A program made the translations under genes and the position numbers. Below are positions 56,195 to 64,000 of a stretch of 64,000 bases of DNA, piece after piece (the stretch's first letter is position 1; each line of letters opens with the position of its first letter). Under the pieces are notes generated by a model. That model made no database searches. It was given only the letters and a program-made list of their open reading frames with translations, and was not told the origin of the DNA. Source of the DNA: Lysobacterales bacterium (GTDB lineage Bacteria > Pseudomonadota > Gammaproteobacteria > Xanthomonadales > SZUA-36). Where the stretch lies: assembly GCA_014238945.1 (NCBI GenBank), contig JABAAB010000026.1, forward strand, positions 62,001-126,000, written 5' to 3'.

Positions 56195-56830
56195 ATGTTT
56201 ACAGGAATTGTTGCCACAACTGGAAGCCTGCAATCGCGGGAGCTTAATGCCGGTGACTTGCGGCTCCGGTTTGCTGTGACTTCTTCCTTGATGGTGGGCT
56301 GCAAGCCAGGTGACAGTATTAGTGTAGCGGGTGTATGTCTGACCATGCTGGACCCTGACGATACCGGGTTCAGTGCGGATGTGTCTGCTGAAACAATGGC
56401 AAAAACCAGTCTTGGGGATTGCCGGTCGGGTGATAGAGTAAACCTTGAACTCGCGTTAATGACCTCCGATCGTTTGGGTGGTCACCTGGTTTCCGGTCAC
56501 ATTGATGGATTGGCGAAACTGGTTTCGAGGACAGCAGATGCTCGTTCCGAGCGGTTTGAATTCACAGCCGAAAGTCATCTGTTACGGTTCATAGCATGCA
56601 AAGGTTCGGTTTGTCTTGACGGGGTCAGTTTGACGGTCAATGAGGTTACCAGACAGGAATTTTCAGTTTGCATCATCCCGCACACAATCAATATTACAAC
56701 CCTGGGCGGTTTGACCGCAGGAGATCAGGTAAACCTGGAGGTGGATTTGATCGCCCGTTATCTGGAGCGATTGAGCCAGTTCACCCGTTCTCCGGGATTA
56801 GCCTCAAAGGAAATCAATAATGGAACATAA
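56195..56830 (+). CDS. ribE: Riboflavin synthase alpha chain
   Basis: This enzyme dismutates two lumazines to riboflavin in the last step. The 211-residue protein is made of two similar beta-barrel halves, starting MFTGIVATTGSL and again near VSGHIDGLAKL, the hallmark of the family. The second half holds the CLDGVSLTVNEV motif. AAGGAG precedes the ATG. The 3' end overlaps ribBA by 11 bases. No FMN riboswitch was seen in the 41-base gap after ribD. Confidence 0.97.
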   Translation: MFTGIVATTGSLQSRELNAGDLRLRFAVTSSLMVGCKPGDSISVAGVCLTMLDPDDTGFSADVSAETMAKTSLGDCRSGDRVNLELALMTSDRLGGHLVSGHIDGLAKLVSRTADARSERFEFTAESHLLRFIACKGSVCLDGVSLTVNEVTRQEFSVCIIPHTINITTLGGLTAGDQVNLEVDLIARYLERLSQFTRSPGLASKEINNGT

Positions 56831-57962
56831 CAGCATCCCGGAACTCGTTGAAGATATTCAGGCAGGGCGCATGATCGTGATGATCGACGATGAAGAACGT
56901 GAAAATGAGGGTGACCTTGTTATGGCTGCGTCCAAGGTCAGACCCGAAGATATCAATTTTATGGCCCGCTATGGTCGGGGTCTTATTTGCATGCCACTGA
57001 CCAGGGAGCGTTGCTCACAACTGAATCTGCCCTTGATGGTCAACAAGAACGATGCACGTTTTGCAACAAATTTTACGGTGTCCATTGAAGCTGCAGAGGG
57101 TATCACCACCGGGATTTCTGCCTATGACCGGGCTCATACGATTCGCACGGCGGTTAGGCCGGATGCAAGTGATGCCTTTGTTTCTCAGCCCGGACACGTG
57201 TTCCCGCTGATGGCGCAACCTGGCGGGGTATTGACCCGTGCGGGTCATACCGAGGCGAGTGTAGACCTGGCAATGATTGCCGGCCTGGAGCCGGCTGCCG
57301 TTCTGGTTGAAATTCTGAACGAGGATGGAACCATGGCCAGACGCCCTCAGTTGGAGCAGTTTGCACACACCCACGGTCTGAAAATAGGAACGATTGCCGA
57401 CCTGATAAAGTACAGAATGGAAAACGAGCACTCGGTAGAATGCTTGTCCAACCATGAAGTTGAGACGGATTTTGGCGTCTTCAGTCTGTTGACATACCGG
57501 GACGGTATCAATAATCGTCTGCACTTAGCGCTGCTCAAGGGTGAAGTTGATGCCGATGAACCGGTACTGGTCAGGGTGCACGTTCAGAATCCACTCAGCG
57601 ATGTCCTTGCTATTCAGCGAGATGATTTTGGATTGCCTTTGAGGGTGGCGATGGAGGAGATTGCCCGCGAAGGAAAGGGTCTGGTTCTGGTGCTGGGAGG
57701 TCATGAGGACGATGATAGTCTGCTGCGCAGGATCCAGAACAAACCGGAACCCGCGGTGCTCAGCAGTGGGGACAGCAGACATTCCAGTGAGTTACGAACC
57801 TACGGAATTGGTGCCCAGATCATCGTGGATATCGGGATCAGGAAGATGCGGGTATTGAGTGCACCCAAACGTATGACCGGTCTGGCAGGATTTGGTCTTG
57901 AGGTCATAGAGTATGTTGACAGCACCAGCCACGCCCAAACCAAAGAGTACAAAAGGGCATGA
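56820..57962 (+). CDS. ribBA: 3,4-dihydroxy-2-butanone 4-phosphate synthase with degenerate GTP cyclohydrolase II domain
   Basis: The N-terminal half (about residues 1-205) is an intact RibB domain with DDEERENEGDLVMAA and a TEASVDLAMIAGL stretch. It makes the four-carbon unit for lumazine. The C-terminal half (about residues 210-370) aligns with RibA in layout but lacks the zinc-binding C...CxC and its surrounding SECLTGD motif; the matching place reads VRVHVQNPLSD. It therefore probably has no GTP cyclohydrolase II activity, and a separate ribA is expected elsewhere. This fusion form is common in gammaproteobacteria. The stop overlaps ribH (ATGA). Confidence 0.95.
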   Translation: MEHNSIPELVEDIQAGRMIVMIDDEERENEGDLVMAASKVRPEDINFMARYGRGLICMPLTRERCSQLNLPLMVNKNDARFATNFTVSIEAAEGITTGISAYDRAHTIRTAVRPDASDAFVSQPGHVFPLMAQPGGVLTRAGHTEASVDLAMIAGLEPAAVLVEILNEDGTMARRPQLEQFAHTHGLKIGTIADLIKYRMENEHSVECLSNHEVETDFGVFSLLTYRDGINNRLHLALLKGEVDADEPVLVRVHVQNPLSDVLAIQRDDFGLPLRVAMEEIAREGKGLVLVLGGHEDDDSLLRRIQNKPEPAVLSSGDSRHSSELRTYGIGAQIIVDIGIRKMRVLSAPKRMTGLAGFGLEVIEYVDSTSHAQTKEYKRA

Positions 57963-58441
57963 ATGAACTCGCCCTGGAGTTACCAGACCGACCATGCAGA
58001 GTTGCAATCGTAGCCAGCGAATTTAATCACTTTATTGTGCAACAACTGGTGGAAGGAGCATTTGACGCATTGAACAGGCATGGAGTACCAGACTCGAGTA
58101 TCAATCTGGTATGGGTCCCGGGTGCATTTGAAATACCGCTGGCGGCTGATGTACTGGCCTTTAAAGGCCAATGCGACGCCATAGTGACCCTCGGTGCGGT
58201 GATCCGTGGGGGTACCCCACATTTTGACTATGTCGCCGGTGAATGTAGCAGGGGTGTACGCCAGGTCGGTCTCAAACACGGACTACCGGTCATTTTTGGT
58301 GTGTTGACCACGGACAATGTAGATCAGGCACTGGAGCGTGCGGGTACGGGCGCAGGAAACAAGGGTTTCGATACGGCCGTGGCTGCACTTCAGATGGTTG
58401 CCTTGCTCGACCGCCTTAACCGTGAACAGGTGTTGGAATGA
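57959..58441 (+). CDS. ribH: 6,7-dimethyl-8-ribityllumazine synthase
   Basis: RibH condenses the butanone phosphate and the ribityl pyrimidine to lumazine. The 160-residue protein has the family motifs VASEFNHFIVQQLVEGA, WVPGAFEIPLAADVL, LGAVIRGGTPHFDYVA (with catalytic histidine) and FGVLTTDNVDQALERAG. It overlaps ribBA and nusB by four bases each, so its translation is coupled to both. Confidence 0.98.
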   Translation: MNELALELPDRPCRVAIVASEFNHFIVQQLVEGAFDALNRHGVPDSSINLVWVPGAFEIPLAADVLAFKGQCDAIVTLGAVIRGGTPHFDYVAGECSRGVRQVGLKHGLPVIFGVLTTDNVDQALERAGTGAGNKGFDTAVAALQMVALLDRLNREQVLE

Positions 58442-58890
58442 AGCCCCTCGCAAAACAGGGCAGGTTCGAATCACGCCGCCGCGCACGCCGTCGTGCATTA
58501 CAGGCACTGTATCAATGGCACCTCACAGGTCACAGCGTATCCGGGATATTGAAACAGTTTCGTGAGGAACAGGATTTCAGCAATGTTGATACTGAAATGT
58601 TCACATTGCTGGTTCGGAAAATCTGTGCCACACAGGCCGAAATTGATGAGAAGATTGAACCATTTCTTGACCGCCCAGTGACTCAGCTGGATGTCATGGA
58701 ACACGTAATATTGAGCATTGGCAGTTATGAACTATTGCATTGTTACGAGACACCCCACCAGGTGGTTATTGATGAGGCGATCAATCTGGCAAAACAGTTT
58801 GGAGCCGAAAACAGCCATACATTTGTAAATGGTGTATTGGACAAAGCCAGTCGGCAATGGCGTAATCCTGCAACTATGAAACTGATTTGA
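58438..58890 (+). CDS. nusB: Transcription antitermination factor NusB
   Basis: NusB binds boxA RNA with S10 to promote rRNA antitermination. The 150-residue all-helical protein starts with the basic arginine-rich segment RRRARRRALQALYQWHL and has YETPHQVVIDEAINLAKQF and a FVNGVLDK end, typical of the family. It is in the conserved place after ribH, overlapping it by four bases; thiL follows five bases later. Confidence 0.97.
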   Translation: MKPLAKQGRFESRRRARRRALQALYQWHLTGHSVSGILKQFREEQDFSNVDTEMFTLLVRKICATQAEIDEKIEPFLDRPVTQLDVMEHVILSIGSYELLHCYETPHQVVIDEAINLAKQFGAENSHTFVNGVLDKASRQWRNPATMKLI

Positions 58891-58894
58891 TCTG

Positions 58895-59857
58895 ATGAAG
58901 GAATTTCAGCTGATTCGAAAGATTCAGCAGGAAACATCTGTCCGTGAAGGCAAAGATTCTGACGCAGGTGTCAGGCTTGGAATAGGTGATGATGCTGCCG
59001 TACTTGACTTGCCCCCCGGATTACATCTCGTCGCCAGTACCGACACGCTCAATGTTGGCGTTCACTTCCCCACAGATACAGCACCGGTTGATATCGGTCA
59101 CAAATGCCTTGCGGTAAATCTGAGTGACCTCGCTTCCATGGGGGCTGTACCCCGCTGGGTGCTGCTTTCACTTTCACTACCCACTGCTGATTCACAATGG
59201 CTGCAATCGTTCACCACGGGATTCAATTCGCTCGCCAATCGTTGTAATGTTTCCCTCGTGGGGGGTGATACCACCAGCGGGCCTCTTTCCGTCAACCTGA
59301 CGGCGCTGGGTGTCATCGAGCCAGGTATGCAACTCATGCGCAGTGGGGCAGAACCGGGTGACCTGATCATTGTTTCCGGAAGACTGGGTGGGGCCGCCCG
59401 GGTGTTACAAATGATATTGGCGGGAGAGGAGACCAGCCAAAGACATTTGCTCGACAGGCCCATACCTAGAATCAAACTTGGACAAGCGTTGGTCGGTTTT
59501 GCAAGCGCCTGTATTGATATTTCAGATGGCCTGCTTGCTGATCTTGGTCATTTGGTCGAAGCCTCGGGATGTGGGGCGCACATTGATATTGGAGAATTGC
59601 CGGCAGCAGAAATTCTTGATGACCTCGAGGACTTATCCAGTTGGCAATTTCAGCTGACCGGTGGTGATGACTATGAATTGCTATTCACTCTGCCATGCCG
59701 TCATGAGGCCATGCTCGGGAAATGGAGAGCAGAACTGAATATTGAATTGGCGATCATTGGCAGGATCACAGGTGGCAACACAGTTGTGTGCCTGAGCCCG
59801 GATGAGGAGGAATTTCACCCTGAAATTCCCGGATTTGAACATTTCAGGAGCAATTGA
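58895..59857 (+). CDS. thiL: Thiamine-monophosphate kinase
   Basis: ThiL phosphorylates thiamine monophosphate to the active diphosphate. The 320-residue protein is of the AIRS/PurM fold: GIGDDAAVLDLPPG near the start, STDTLNVGVHF, LAVNLSDLASMGA, GGDTTSGPLS and CIDISDGLLADLGH. The family begins MxEFxLIxKI, as here. It overlaps the TTG upstream of pgpA by four bases; the real pgpA ATG directly follows the stop. Confidence 0.97.
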   Translation: MKEFQLIRKIQQETSVREGKDSDAGVRLGIGDDAAVLDLPPGLHLVASTDTLNVGVHFPTDTAPVDIGHKCLAVNLSDLASMGAVPRWVLLSLSLPTADSQWLQSFTTGFNSLANRCNVSLVGGDTTSGPLSVNLTALGVIEPGMQLMRSGAEPGDLIIVSGRLGGAARVLQMILAGEETSQRHLLDRPIPRIKLGQALVGFASACIDISDGLLADLGHLVEASGCGAHIDIGELPAAEILDDLEDLSSWQFQLTGGDDYELLFTLPCRHEAMLGKWRAELNIELAIIGRITGGNTVVCLSPDEEEFHPEIPGFEHFRSN

Positions 59858-60366
59858 TGATGTCAGCATCAGGTGATTTGCAAAGCCAAGCAAATATCGA
59901 TCCAAAAAAGTTGGCCTTTGGATCGCTGTCGGGTCTGCTGGCGTTTGGCTTCGGGTCAGGTCTGTCACCTGTGGCACCCGGCACCATGGGCACATTGGCT
60001 GCCATTCCTTTTGCCATACCACTTCGCAGCCTCGGTACTCCGGGATACTGGTTGGTGTTGATTTTTCTGTTTTTTCTGGGTGTCGAGATTTGCAAGAATG
60101 TCAGCCAGAAACTCGGATTACATGACCACGGTGGAATCGTCTGGGATGAAATGGTGGGTTACTGGTTGTGCATAGCATTTGTACCCATGCAATGGCAGTG
60201 GTTGCTGGTGGCATTTGTGTTGTTTCGGATTTTTGACATATTGAAACCCTGGCCCATTAGCTCGGTGGATAAGAACATTCCGGGTGGATTTGGCATAATG
60301 ATCGACGACATTATCGCCGCAATTTTCACGTTGATTCTATTGGGGGCCATACAATATTTTTACTAA
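59857..60366 (+). CDS. pgpA: Phosphatidylglycerophosphatase A
   Basis: PgpA removes phosphate from phosphatidylglycerophosphate in the inner membrane. The 169-residue protein has GLSPVAPGTMGTLAAIP, HGGIVWDEMVGYW and FRIFDILKPWPI, the family signature, within about four hydrophobic helices. The ATG at 59857 has AGGAG upstream and overlaps the thiL stop by one base. ATG 59860 is equivalent, and the track's TTG is not needed. It ends the glyA operon and converges with dolP. Confidence 0.96.
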   Translation: MMSASGDLQSQANIDPKKLAFGSLSGLLAFGFGSGLSPVAPGTMGTLAAIPFAIPLRSLGTPGYWLVLIFLFFLGVEICKNVSQKLGLHDHGGIVWDEMVGYWLCIAFVPMQWQWLLVAFVLFRIFDILKPWPISSVDKNIPGGFGIMIDDIIAAIFTLILLGAIQYFY

Positions 60367-60400
60367 GTTCGATTACACCTATGTCGGTAAAGTCTGGCAG

Positions 60401-61009
60401 TTAATCCGTGTAATCAAAGATCTTTACCACTTTTTCTACGCTGCCAATATTGCGAACGATTTCGGCAATTAGCTCGCCTTCGTCCCGACTGACCTGTCCC
60501 ATCAGGTAAACAGTTTTTTGTGAGCTGACAACTTTGATACGTGCGGCATCGTTACCGGGTAGTGTATTTTCCTTTAACAGGATGGTATTTACTTTGGTGG
60601 ACAACCAGGAATTATTGACCTTGTCTCCAAAACCAGCCCGTTCGCCAACCTTCAGATCGTTGACCACACGTCGGGTTAATTTGCGCTGTTCAGCCAGTGA
60701 TGTGGCCAGTTGCCGATTTTCTTGGGAGACGGTTTCTCCTGCAAGTAGTACAACACCCTGGTGTACTTCAACCTTGATGTGGTCATCTTCGCCAAAGTTG
60801 GGATCAGAATAAATGGAATCAATTACACTGATTTCCAGAGTCTGATCATCCAGTACTGTACCGGCACTGCGCTTCGCGTGACTCCCACAGGCACTCAGGA
60901 AGAAAATAGTAATCAATACCATCACCGTTCTGCCGCAGGTACCTGGATTTGAAGGGCACCAAGCCAGATTTTCATGGTTTCCCGATACTAATCTGAAACT
61001 GTTTTGCAT
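60401..61009 (-). CDS. dolP: BON-domain lipoprotein DolP (YraP)
   Basis: DolP is an outer-membrane lipoprotein that supports envelope integrity and the BAM complex. The protein has a lipobox LSAC after a hydrophobic stretch and two BON domains (about residues 60-125 and 135-200), with VEVHQGVVLLAGETVS and VVSSQKTVYLMGQVSRDEGE. From the track ATG it has 202 residues. An internal ATG at codon 30 would place the lipobox at normal distance but leaves few basic residues, so the start is open. It follows yraN directly; diaA, which sits between them in E. coli, is missing. Confidence 0.88.
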   Translation of the reverse strand: MQNSFRLVSGNHENLAWCPSNPGTCGRTVMVLITIFFLSACGSHAKRSAGTVLDDQTLEISVIDSIYSDPNFGEDDHIKVEVHQGVVLLAGETVSQENRQLATSLAEQRKLTRRVVNDLKVGERAGFGDKVNNSWLSTKVNTILLKENTLPGNDAARIKVVSSQKTVYLMGQVSRDEGELIAEIVRNIGSVEKVVKIFDYTD

Positions 61010-61013
61010 GTTT

Positions 61014-61415
61014 TTATCCTATGGTTGAGTAAAAGGCATTTTTAATCCAGTTGATGCCTTGATCCTTGTCTTGAGGATGCATAGATATTACGTCAAATCG
61101 GCACTGTTGTGCTGCCCGATGTGGGTTGCGTGCAAGAAACCAACCCGCCGTGCAGGATATCTTTTTCTGTTTCCATGTTGTTACCGATTCAGCTCCATCT
61201 CCATATTGTGCACTGTGCCGATATCTCACTTCGACAAAAACTATGGTTTGATCGTCCTCCATTACCAGGTCAATTTCACCAAAACGGCTGGAAAAATTTC
61301 GTTCCAACAGTTTAAGACCCTGTCGGGTCAGAAAAGATTCAGCATTTTTTTCCCATTTTACCCCGCTATTTCGAGGATTGTGCGCATGGGAGGGCTTTAA
61401 GGGATTTCGGGCCAT
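61014..61415 (-). CDS. yraN: YraN family (UPF0102) nuclease-like protein
   Basis: The protein is of the UPF0102 family, with an endonuclease-like fold. It has GVKWEKNAESFLTRQGLKLL, FSSRFGEIDLVMEDD and VFVEVRYR, the D...E.K-like core of restriction-type nucleases with arginine in place of lysine. The start is set at ATG 61415 (133 residues), where it overlaps the lpoA end by 19 bases; the track start 13 codons earlier is possible. Its activity is not established. Confidence 0.9.
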   Translation of the reverse strand: MARNPLKPSHAHNPRNSGVKWEKNAESFLTRQGLKLLERNFSSRFGEIDLVMEDDQTIVFVEVRYRHSAQYGDGAESVTTWKQKKISCTAGWFLARNPHRAAQQCRFDVISMHPQDKDQGINWIKNAFYSTIG

Positions 61416-62944
61416 TGATAGCTTGTCGGCCGGCCGGAAGAAAATTGTGCCCAAACCGGTTCTCGGGAAAGCCGGCCATTGGACTGGAGACGCAAAGCCC
61501 CAACACTTCCCGGATATTCGAGGTCAGGGTCAATTTGCATCAAGGGAAGCCAGCGTATCAAATTCCACGCGTCCCCACCCAGCGCAAACAAGTTATTAAA
61601 AGTCCCGCCACGCAGGCTTTCCAGGGTCATGTTGGTGTCGCTGGGTGGATCAAGTTGCCAGGAGGTGGTTGGAAATACCACACCATTGAGATCACGGTCT
61701 GGCGCCTGTTCTGTCCGACCACTGAATACCCGGCCCATGGCGTATACAGGAATATCTCCGGCGTCGTGAAATCGCAGCAATGGTTTCAATGCTCTGCCCT
61801 GCATCGGTGTGGCCGCCAGGAACACAAATTGGAAATCACTGCGGCGATGGGGTTCAAAATTAAGTGGTATGCCAAGATGGGACTGCAGTGAAGATTTTCG
61901 CTGCACGCTTTCATCTATTTTCAGCAGCTTAGTCAACATGACGCTGTGATCGTTTTCGGTTGTATTAAATCTGGCGCTGGCAGTAATTTTCCCGTTACCT
62001 TGTTCAAATGCAGATATGAAAGCTTGTTCAATTCGAATGCCCCAGGCATTGTCCGGAACGATCATGATGCCCTGCCGGTGATCCTGTCCCAGGGCACGGA
62101 CAGCAATGGCTGCTGCTTCCTCAGCCTGTGATAGCGACAGGCTGTGCACAATACCCTTTTGTCCCCGGTCTGTGGATGACACTGCATCGTTGAGTAAGAG
62201 GATCGGTACGTCAGGATTGCTGATACCGGCCAGGGCCCGGGTTGATTCAATCCGCAATGGACCAATTATCTGGGTGGCACCGTCTTCCCTGGCCTGAAGG
62301 TAAGCTGCAAGAGCTGCTTCACTGTTTTCCCCACTGGAATAGAACCTGATGACCGCATCGCCGGGATGTTCCAGGTAGCTGGTGATAATCCCGTCCCTGA
62401 TGGCCCGGGCTGCTGCGGACAAACCTCCGGTTTCCGGTAACAGGACTGCGACACGGGATGGAACAGGAAAATATGAGCCATAAAGAGAGACCAGCTCAGA
62501 AAAATACCTACGGTTAATCACGTGTCCGTAATGGTAGTCAGCCCAGGTTTTAGCCGCGACTGCTGTTGACCCCTTGTCAATCAAAGCAGTACGGATTTGT
62601 TCCGTTAGTTCCAGCCATTCGCCAATTTCGGGGCCGTAGTACTCTGAGTCAACCAGGGTCCTGAGTTCGCCGGAAGGCAGTGATTCAAGAGACCTGAGGA
62701 TTTCCAGCGCTGGTTCGGGCTGGTAACTTTTCATCTCTTCGATGAGCACGGATATTCCAGCGATGCTGCGCCTGCCAGCATAATGATCGCCGGGTTGGCG
62801 AGTTATATTGTCTATTGATGGAGGTGACACGGATGATTGTTCGGCCGTTGTATCTTCAACCGGTCGCACAACGGTGCCTCCACAGCCCTGCAATATGGTC
62901 AGCAGTACAGTCAGTATCGGGATACAGTAAGTAGTGAATGTCAT
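61397..62944 (-). CDS. lpoA: Penicillin-binding protein activator LpoA
   Basis: LpoA is an outer-membrane lipoprotein that activates PBP1A. The ATG at 62944 gives 515 residues with lipobox LQGC (about residue 17) and then a helical TPR-like N-terminal domain. A periplasmic-binding-protein fold follows (about residues 165-515) with VAVLLPETGGLSAAARAIRDG and TQIIGPLRIEST. The track start at 63196 adds 84 residues lacking a signal and crosses into the rsmI region. It is divergent from rsmI, as in E. coli. Confidence 0.94.
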   Translation of the reverse strand: MTFTTYCIPILTVLLTILQGCGGTVVRPVEDTTAEQSSVSPPSIDNITRQPGDHYAGRRSIAGISVLIEEMKSYQPEPALEILRSLESLPSGELRTLVDSEYYGPEIGEWLELTEQIRTALIDKGSTAVAAKTWADYHYGHVINRRYFSELVSLYGSYFPVPSRVAVLLPETGGLSAAARAIRDGIITSYLEHPGDAVIRFYSSGENSEAALAAYLQAREDGATQIIGPLRIESTRALAGISNPDVPILLLNDAVSSTDRGQKGIVHSLSLSQAEEAAAIAVRALGQDHRQGIMIVPDNAWGIRIEQAFISAFEQGNGKITASARFNTTENDHSVMLTKLLKIDESVQRKSSLQSHLGIPLNFEPHRRSDFQFVFLAATPMQGRALKPLLRFHDAGDIPVYAMGRVFSGRTEQAPDRDLNGVVFPTTSWQLDPPSDTNMTLESLRGGTFNNLFALGGDAWNLIRWLPLMQIDPDLEYPGSVGALRLQSNGRLSREPVWAQFSSGRPTSYQWPEIP

Positions 62945-63076
62945 AATCGATGGTCCGTGGATTCCTTGATGATCAATCTTTCCATCCTGGTACCTGCCAA
63001 ATGATAACCTATATGAATGGTTTTCAATGAGAGCCGAATCGGATATTACAACTTTAGCATCACCGGGAACGCTATC

Positions 63077-63904
63077 ATGTCGCAAGAAGGTCTCTATGTT
63101 GTAGCAACACCCATCGGAAACCTGGAAGATATTTCTTACCGGGCGGTCAGGATATTGTCTGAAGTTGATTATATTGCAGCGGAAGATACCCGACATTCAC
63201 GTGCCTTGCTATCCCGTCATGGTATTTCAACTCAGATGATGGCTTTTCACGAACACAACGAAGACCGCATGACGGGCCAGCTGCTAAAACTGATTGCCGA
63301 AGGCACATCAGTTGCAATCATTTCTGATGCGGGAACACCACTGATCTCGGATCCGGGCTACCGCCTGGTTCTGTCTGCAAGAGAGGCTGATCTTCCAGTG
63401 TTCACCCTGCCAGGTCCCAGTGCGGTTACCGCCGCTCTTTCCGTTGCAGGTCTGCCAACGGACCGTTTTGTGTTTGAGGGGTTTCTGCCGTCAAAGGACG
63501 GTGCGAGGACAAGAAAACTGGAATCACTTGCACATGAGACCAGAACACTGGTTTTTTTTGAATCCAAACATCGGATCGAAGTCACGATTGCCACCTTGGC
63601 AAATATCTTTGGAGAAGATCGAATATGTGCCGTTTGCAGGGAATTGACCAAGAAATTTGAAACGGTCCTCAGGGCATCCCTGGGTGATTTAAAACATCGT
63701 TTGGGGCTGGATCAAAACCAGCTGCGCGGTGAGTTTGTGCTTGTCGTTGCAGGTCGGGAACATGATGAAGCAGAAGGACTGATCAAGGCGCGCAAGATGT
63801 TTACAGCCCTGTCGGAATACCTGCCCGCATCAAAGGCGGCCCGTGTGGCAGCAAAACTGAACAATGTTCCCCGAAGAGAAGTCTACCGGATTGTACAAAA
63901 GTGA
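63077..63904 (+). CDS. rsmI: 16S rRNA (cytidine-1402-2'-O)-methyltransferase
   Basis: RsmI methylates the ribose of C1402 in the ribosomal decoding centre. The 275-residue protein (ATG 63077) has LYVVATPIGNLEDISYRAV, AAEDTRHSRALLSRHG and a SDAGTPLISDPGYRLV stretch, typical of the family in the SAM-dependent tetrapyrrole-methylase fold. The track start at 63017 adds 20 residues before the conserved N-terminus. It is divergent from lpoA. The RNase P RNA gene starts about 44 bases after the stop. Confidence 0.96.
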   Translation: MSQEGLYVVATPIGNLEDISYRAVRILSEVDYIAAEDTRHSRALLSRHGISTQMMAFHEHNEDRMTGQLLKLIAEGTSVAIISDAGTPLISDPGYRLVLSAREADLPVFTLPGPSAVTAALSVAGLPTDRFVFEGFLPSKDGARTRKLESLAHETRTLVFFESKHRIEVTIATLANIFGEDRICAVCRELTKKFETVLRASLGDLKHRLGLDQNQLRGEFVLVVAGREHDEAEGLIKARKMFTALSEYLPASKAARVAAKLNNVPRREVYRIVQK

Positions 63905-63947
63905 AAACCACTATCAATGCGCTCCCGGGTGAAGGACAATATCAATG

Positions 63948-64000
63948 GGAGCCGGCCAGGCAATCGCGTTTTCGTCCTTTGGGCGGAAAGGAGGAAAGTC
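63948..64000 (+). ncRNA. rnpB: RNase P RNA, 5' end (cut by window edge)
   Basis: The last 53 bases begin GGAGCCGGCCAGGCAATCGC and end GGAGGAAAGTC, the 5' helix and the universally conserved GAGGAAAGTC box of bacterial type A RNase P RNA. A short P3-like hairpin lies between (TTTCGTCC, loop, GGCGGAAA). CAATAT about eight bases upstream could be the -10. The place after rsmI matches other gammaproteobacteria. The rest of the gene lies beyond the window. Confidence 0.92.

Noticed and set aside
60371-60415. GATTACAC/GTGTAATC repeat as a terminator between pgpA and dolP
   Set aside because: The arms are eight bases with a 29-base loop, and the right arm lies within the dolP coding end; no T-tract follows.
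62945-63196. 84-residue N-terminal extension of lpoA
   Set aside because: It lacks a signal, overlaps the divergent rsmI start and would bury the lipobox.
1-64000. CRISPR arrays, insertion sequences, tRNA genes
   Set aside because: No spaced direct repeats, transposase motifs or cloverleaf-forming segments were found on reading either strand.

Overview
The window is a chromosomal segment from a gammaproteobacterium. It carries gammaproteobacterial gene sets and orders: pepA-holC-valS divergent from lptF-lptG, holD overlapping rimI, xerD-dsbC, glyA-nrdR-ribD-ribE-ribBA-ribH-nusB-thiL-pgpA, and rsmI divergent from lpoA-yraN-dolP with rnpB after rsmI. The base composition looks close to half GC throughout. 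No mobile element, prophage, CRISPR array or tRNA gene was seen. The genus cannot be named from the sequence alone; the Xanthomonas-like type II secretion order and the Vibrio TonB2-like cluster would fit an environmental, perhaps marine, lineage, but that is inference.

Layout. 1-8.3 kb: the 3' end of a ubiquinone-pathway flavin hydroxylase, cysteine synthase, OxyR with a textbook operator at its own promoter, an exported SRPBCC protein, trpS, an MscS channel, proS and a DUF4124 protein. 8.4-18.2 kb: phosphatidylserine synthase, holD-rimI, a minus-strand pepA-holC-valS-DUF1643 operon, the LPS permease pair lptF-lptG and an RDD protein. 18.5-23.6 kb: a six-gene energy-transduction operon (DUF3450, TtpC-like, ExbB, ExbD, TonB, TPR), closed by a strong terminator. 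23.7-30.2 kb: xerD, dsbC, purL and a membrane protein resembling exosortase-H-associated proteins.

30.3-41.5 kb: a complete type II secretion operon in the order E-F-G-H-I-J-K-L-M-N-D, as in the Xanthomonas Xps system. It has no classical gspC and a lipoprotein secretin, and is followed by a small lipoprotein gene. Two separately terminated genes for exported proteins follow: one with an EF-hand-like loop, one with two Ig-like repeats. They are plausible secretion substrates. Next come an exported parvulin, a Wzm/Wzt-type ABC exporter whose ATPase has a C-terminal glycan-recognition extension, two family-2 glycosyltransferases, a methyltransferase and an NAD-dependent epimerase-like protein. 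Together they look like a small surface-glycan module (44.7-51.2 kb).

51.3-64 kb is housekeeping: ettA, the glyA-to-pgpA operon with a nearly complete riboflavin pathway (the GTP cyclohydrolase II half of RibBA is degenerate), dolP, yraN, lpoA, rsmI and the 5' end of the RNase P RNA gene at the right edge.

The parts most worth a second look are the TonB2-like operon, the Xps-type secretion locus with its neighbouring exported proteins and glycan cluster, the orphan exosortase-H-associated-like protein, and the OxyR operator. No wholly new system could be demonstrated from sequence alone.
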